DNA of 64,000 nucleotides from Ifrita kowaldi (lineage: Eukaryota > Chordata > Aves > Passeriformes > Cinclosomatidae), in the NCBI GenBank assembly GCA_013398055.1, contig VZRS01008300.1, positions 626,623 through 690,622 of the forward strand, read 5' to 3'. A program made the position numbers and the translations under genes. The notes under the pieces are model-generated. The model did not search any database and was not told where the DNA came from. It worked only from the letters and a program-made list of their open reading frames with translations. This document shows positions 59,957 through 64,000 of the stretch, in pieces (the stretch's first letter is position 1; each line of letters begins with the position of its first letter).

Positions 59957-60090
59957 AAAGGAAAGAAAGAAAGAATTAAAGAGATAAAGAGCGGGATAGA
60001 GGAAAGAGGGAGAGAGAGAAAGACAAAAACGAAGAAAAATTGAGGAAAAAGGAAGGAAGGAAGTAAAAGAAAGGAAGAAGGAAACACAAA
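59957..60090 (+). repeat. Long purine-rich (GA) tract
   Basis: About 130 bases are almost entirely A and G, with GAAA, GAGA and GGAA units and few pyrimidine interruptions. The complementary pyrimidine strand gives the Ser-, Phe- and Leu-rich frames of 98 and 118 codons on the minus strand, which I regard as artefacts of composition. Such tracts can form triplex DNA. Confidence 0.8.
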
Positions 60091-63032
60091 GGGTGTGTGT
60101 ACAAGGACTGAAAACAGGCAGAGCCCTAGCTGACAGAAGAAAACAAGGGCTGTGAGTGGGTGTTGGTACTGGGAGGGCCATGCACAGATGGGATGGGTAG
60201 GAAAGCAGTGGAGAGAGGTGAATGGGAGAAAAAAGGAAAGCCAGGAATTACTGGTGTCTGCAGTAAACTTGCTTACAAAAAGGATTTGGGTTACTGCTGG
60301 CTTATACATTTAATTGAAAATTTTAAAAACCCCACTGTGGATTAGCATCTATGTAGCTGTGAGCATATTTATTATTAAATCCCACTTCTTCGTGTCCTTT
60401 GTGTACTGCTACCATGAGCAGACAGCCTACCATTTTTCAAACATCTGTTTTGAAAGACTTGTGAATATTTGCTTACAGTAGCATGTATTTAACATTTAAG
60501 CACTTTCAGCAACTCTTTGAAACAATTCGCTCATAATGAGCAGCTTCCATGCTACCAACCTATGCTAAAATGCTTATTAAAAACTTTAAAATGTTAAGAC
60601 TGACTTTAACAAAAAGAGGCCACACAATCATCAGCTGTCTTGGGAGTCTTTCTGAGGTATTGTTTCTACAAAGCAGAAAATAATTGCTGCAAAAGTTCTA
60701 TTTTACTCTAAGCTTTTGCGCCAATACAGTATCTGAAGGTACCTCAAAACCTGCTGGAGTGCTTTGTGACAGATTCCTGAAGCATCATATGAACAGAGTT
60801 TTGACATGGTTTATCACAAAAGGGATTTGGAATTTTCTTGGCCTTCCTCACAAACTTTTATCTCACTTCCTTCATCATCCTCAGGCCCAAGGTGCTACCC
60901 TGACAACCTAGCTGTAATAGTTTTGACAAGATACTCAAGCCAGATGAAAAAAGGAAGGCAGAGAAAGTGTTTCCTGGCACCACCTGCTACAGAGAAGGCA
61001 GCTGACAATGAGGTCTTGCCACAGGGTTAGACCATCAAAAAGAGGAACTTGTCTCCCAAACAGAGCTTTTTCCTGTGTTTCTTGGACACAGAATAGTGTT
61101 GCGGGTATTTGAGAACTTTGACTTCTTAAAGGTGTCCCTGAAAAATCAGCAAGGTTTCTTTGTGGACATTGTCCCAGAGATCCCAGGAGTCTTTAAAAAA
61201 CCAACCAAACAAAAACACAACCAGAAGACCCAAACAATAGAAAAATACTTCAGCCTTGAAACTCAAATTCTTTAGTTAGCTGAACCACAGAAATATAAAT
61301 AAGTAAGTTAAAAATCTCTTCTTCTTCCCCCTAAGCTTTAGGATTGTTATTTTTGCTTTAAGATGTAAACCTTTCTCTTCTAAATGCACCTGATCTGTAG
61401 TTTGCAGATTTGTTGTTTGTTCTAGACACTTTGGAAAATCAAAAAAATTCCTAAAAGAGACTTACTAGTTTGTGTCAACTATTCTATTAGAGGTTTTCTT
61501 TCACATCAAATATGTGTAAGAAGGAGTTATTTCAAGGTTATGACAAATTTAAAAAGCAGCAGTGCTATGAAAAATACATGGAATACGTGTGTGTGGAAAT
61601 TCAAGAGCATTAATTTGTTATTGACAGGCCCCTTGGTCCAGAAGTTGCTTTGGTTCTTCCGTGTACAAGAAGCAATTTTTGTCATGACTTCAGTGGCCTT
61701 GTGTGCTTAGCTTAGATGCTTTGCTCCAGCATCTTCCATCGTGGTTCCTTTTGTCTTGTTATGTGAATTGCAGTCCCATACATCGTATTCTATGCTATTG
61801 AAAGATATTGCACTTATGAAGAAGCAGTGAAAACTTGAGAGACTTTTATTTATAGGATCTGGGGTGCAAATGTTAGAAAGTACTTCCCTTTTTCCTTCAT
61901 ATTGAAACAGATTTGAAATACTGTTCTAAAATATGCATTGAGAATCACAGTGATAGAATGTTTTCACATTTTCTAAGTAGACAAAAAAGTTCTTCTAAAT
62001 TGTTCAGATTCTACGTACGTAAATTAAATAACCGATACATCTTCAGTACACCTTGTTTTCTGTGATTATCTACATAATTACCATAATTGCCCATTGTATT
62101 CAATGCATCTTGGTAACAGCCTAACTGCTGTTATATTCCTGAAAATGTCATATTACTAATCATCGTCAACCCGGGGGCACATGTGCTTGGCATCATAAAT
62201 TATATATCCTCTCAAAGAGAAGTAATCAGTTTATTTTTTGTTAACTTGGCTAATTTTGGGGTAGAGGAGGAATATACTTTTTAAAATTTTCTATTTTAAG
62301 TATCTGAGTATTGCTTTGGATCATGATTTTGCCTACATCGTGAAATAAACTACTGTGAATAACTTGAGCAAAATTACCCACATTAACACTTGACCAAAAC
62401 ATCTGCTTCCCCAGCAGACAGAAAAATAAGGTACATAATAAAAGCAATTTTTAAAAAAAACATAATAAGAAAAATAAGCTTTGGTCATTCATACTCAGCA
62501 AAAAATTCTGAGCTTAGTTCTTCTTTCACTGTTAGGTACATTAATGTGAGCCTTTAAAGGCAAATGTGATTTTTGTCTGCCCTTTTTCTGGAGCAACATG
62601 AGCCAAACATGAGCCATCCAGCAGCTGTGGAGCTTCAGTAGTACAGCACTAAGCATAGCTCCAACACCCTGCATCACAGCAGGCCACGGCTCCAGTTTGG
62701 AAGATGCTTTCCTATATTCAGCTCAAAACATGGGAGACTGACACTGAGTCTGTTGGTAAAATACAGTGTTGACATATCCTCTGTTAATATCATCTGATTT
62801 AGTGTGTCATTCAGTAGGCCTGGACTCAGTCTATTAGTTAGGTCCAGTCAGAAGATTTCTATTTCTTTTGTTGGAGATAAGGGTCCTCTGGATATGGAGG
62901 ACAACCTTGCATATCCAAAACCCTCAAGCACCAGAAAAAAAAGGAAACACACAAAAAAACCCAAAAACAAAATTAAAACTTTACTACTTATATTTGTGGT
63001 TTTAAAGTGTGCTTAATATGGTTAAAATACCT
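60091..63032. other. Gene-free AT-rich stretch with A/C-rich tracts
   Basis: A/C-rich low-complexity tracts occur at about 61194-61230 and 62931-62975. The rest is unique AT-rich DNA with short ORFs that I do not recognise. No gene or transposable element is seen. Confidence 0.5.
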
Positions 63033-63103
63033 TAGTATAAGAATATTGTACTTATACTTAGTTAATGTATTTATTATATACTTATATTTAGTATAAGAAT
63101 ATT
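63033..63103. repeat. AT-rich direct and inverted repeat cluster
   Basis: TAGTATAAGAATATT occurs at 63033-63047 and again at 63089-63103. AGTATAAG at 63034-63041 is also perfectly complementary to CTTATACT at 63051-63058, giving a small hairpin. Probably local slippage or duplication in AT-rich DNA. Confidence 0.75.
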
Positions 63104-64000
63104 ATTTTTAGAGGCTGAGTACCTACAGCTACCACTTCAACATCAGCTGGGTTTTGAAGCACAAACCACTGAAAAATCAGGCCTCAGTTTTTCATAGGTT
63201 GGACATGTCGAAATTGAAGGCATATATTTAAATCTTTGTAATTATCTCTACCTGTAAAGTTAATAAGCAATTAAATCTGTCTGCAAAAAAAATTCTGAGG
63301 CAAACAGATCCATTATTTTCTGTGTTAAACTGCACGGTAGCCTTTGCTTATGAAATGTTATGTGTTATTAGTGGAGGGTTTATTTGCTCCTCTGCCTTTA
63401 GTTTTGTGTTCAGAACACTATGTGGTACCTAAAAACCTGGGAATGCAATTACTCTTTGTGGTTTCCGGAGGGGGGTCTAATTAAGCAGGTCTCCACTGTT
63501 ACAGGCACAGCTGTGAAAGAGTTGACTGTGACATGAGTTATGTATCCCAAACTGAAGGCCAGGTTGCTCTGTAGAGGATTATGTTTATTATTTGAGAGTA
63601 GAATCAACAACAAAACATATAATTAACATCAGAAGAATACATATACCATTATTTGGTCATTTCAGGTAATTTCTTTTTCTTTGACAAGTATGATAAGTTG
63701 TTCTTTTAAGGTTAACCTGTTCTTTTAAAGACTGAAATCATCACTGAGTAGACTTCTTTGATGGTTTAGAGTTTGAGAGGTGGATTCTATTTAGTAAAAA
63801 TATTCCATAGTGCTCTGAAGTGTCAAAATGACCCATTTACTGTATATACTTACCAAGAAAAAAATCTAACTGAAATATCAAAAACTACATAAAAACTATT
63901 GCAAAGAGACCAAATATCAAAACGTAAATGAAGTCAGGGGCCACACTTTAAAATTACTGTCATTTCCTCAGTATAAAATATGTGTATTTCCTCATTCACC
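63104..64000. other. Gene-free AT-rich stretch
   Basis: Unique AT-rich DNA to the right edge. No gene, RNA or repeat recognised. Confidence 0.55.

Noticed and set aside
59885..60309. 98- and 118-codon minus-strand ORFs rich in Ser, Phe and Leu
   Set aside because: They are translations of the pyrimidine complement of a purine tract.
60790..60840. A short phrase reading Phe-Asp-Met-Val-Tyr-His like the LINE reverse transcriptase motif
   Set aside because: No other reverse transcriptase motif lies in order around it, so the match is too short.
1..64000. CRISPR arrays, phage-like genes, toxin systems or complete endogenous retroviruses
   Set aside because: No regularly spaced repeats, compact gene runs, paired LTRs or retroviral protein motifs were found on either strand.

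Overview
The window looks like non-coding nuclear DNA from a bird. It is AT-rich and CpG-poor, with few repeats. The recognisable repeats are CR1 LINE pieces with the avian 3' terminus (ATTCTRTG-type tail, seen here as its complement AATCATAGAA or AATCACAGAAT) and old amniote relics of MIR and L2 type. No bacterial-style genes, rRNA, tRNA, CRISPR array or complete mobile element was found. It could be a gene desert or part of a very long intron; the sequence alone does not decide which.

Layout. 1-5.4 kb: unique AT-rich DNA with a T/G-rich tract at the left edge and one 51-codon small ORF (4290-4445). 5.42-5.83 kb: a GC-rich, CpG-poor island with overlapping ORFs and a hairpin. 5.8-18.1 kb: mostly featureless, with CR1/L2-type fragments near 10.9 and 15.2 kb and a MIR-like relic near 13.0 kb. 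18.1-19.1 kb: a CR1 3' piece and a 458-bp near-perfect tandem duplication joined by one N, most likely an unmerged contig overlap. 21.8-22.0 kb: a CR1 ORF2 fragment with about 70 codons still open. 23.4-24.0 kb: an L2/MIR-type relic, a splice-bounded open segment and an old palindromic repeat. 26.2-26.7 kb: the longest CR1 3' fragment. 29.2-29.9 kb: a second splice-bounded segment, a poly-A run and an old CR1 3' end. 31.7-32.2 kb: a 174-codon ORF with open frames on both strands, a small CpG cluster and an adjacent G-run. 33.2-33.5 kb: a MIR-like 3' end and a palindromic repeat relic. 40.5 and 45.8 kb: two more splice-bounded segments. 44.1-45.1 kb: CR1 relics. 48.07 kb: a 25-N gap inside poly-C. 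The rest to 64 kb is AT-rich, with a GATA microsatellite, a C-run, a long purine tract and A/C-rich tracts.

No set of genes can be shown to work together. The splice-like segments have incompatible phases as a simple chain, so they are decoys, non-coding exons or isolated exons. The nearest things to a novel signal are the dual-strand ORF at 31.7-32.2 kb, the small membrane-type ORF at 4.3 kb and the splice-bounded segments. None is strong enough to be called a gene. I found no evidence of a previously undescribed system.
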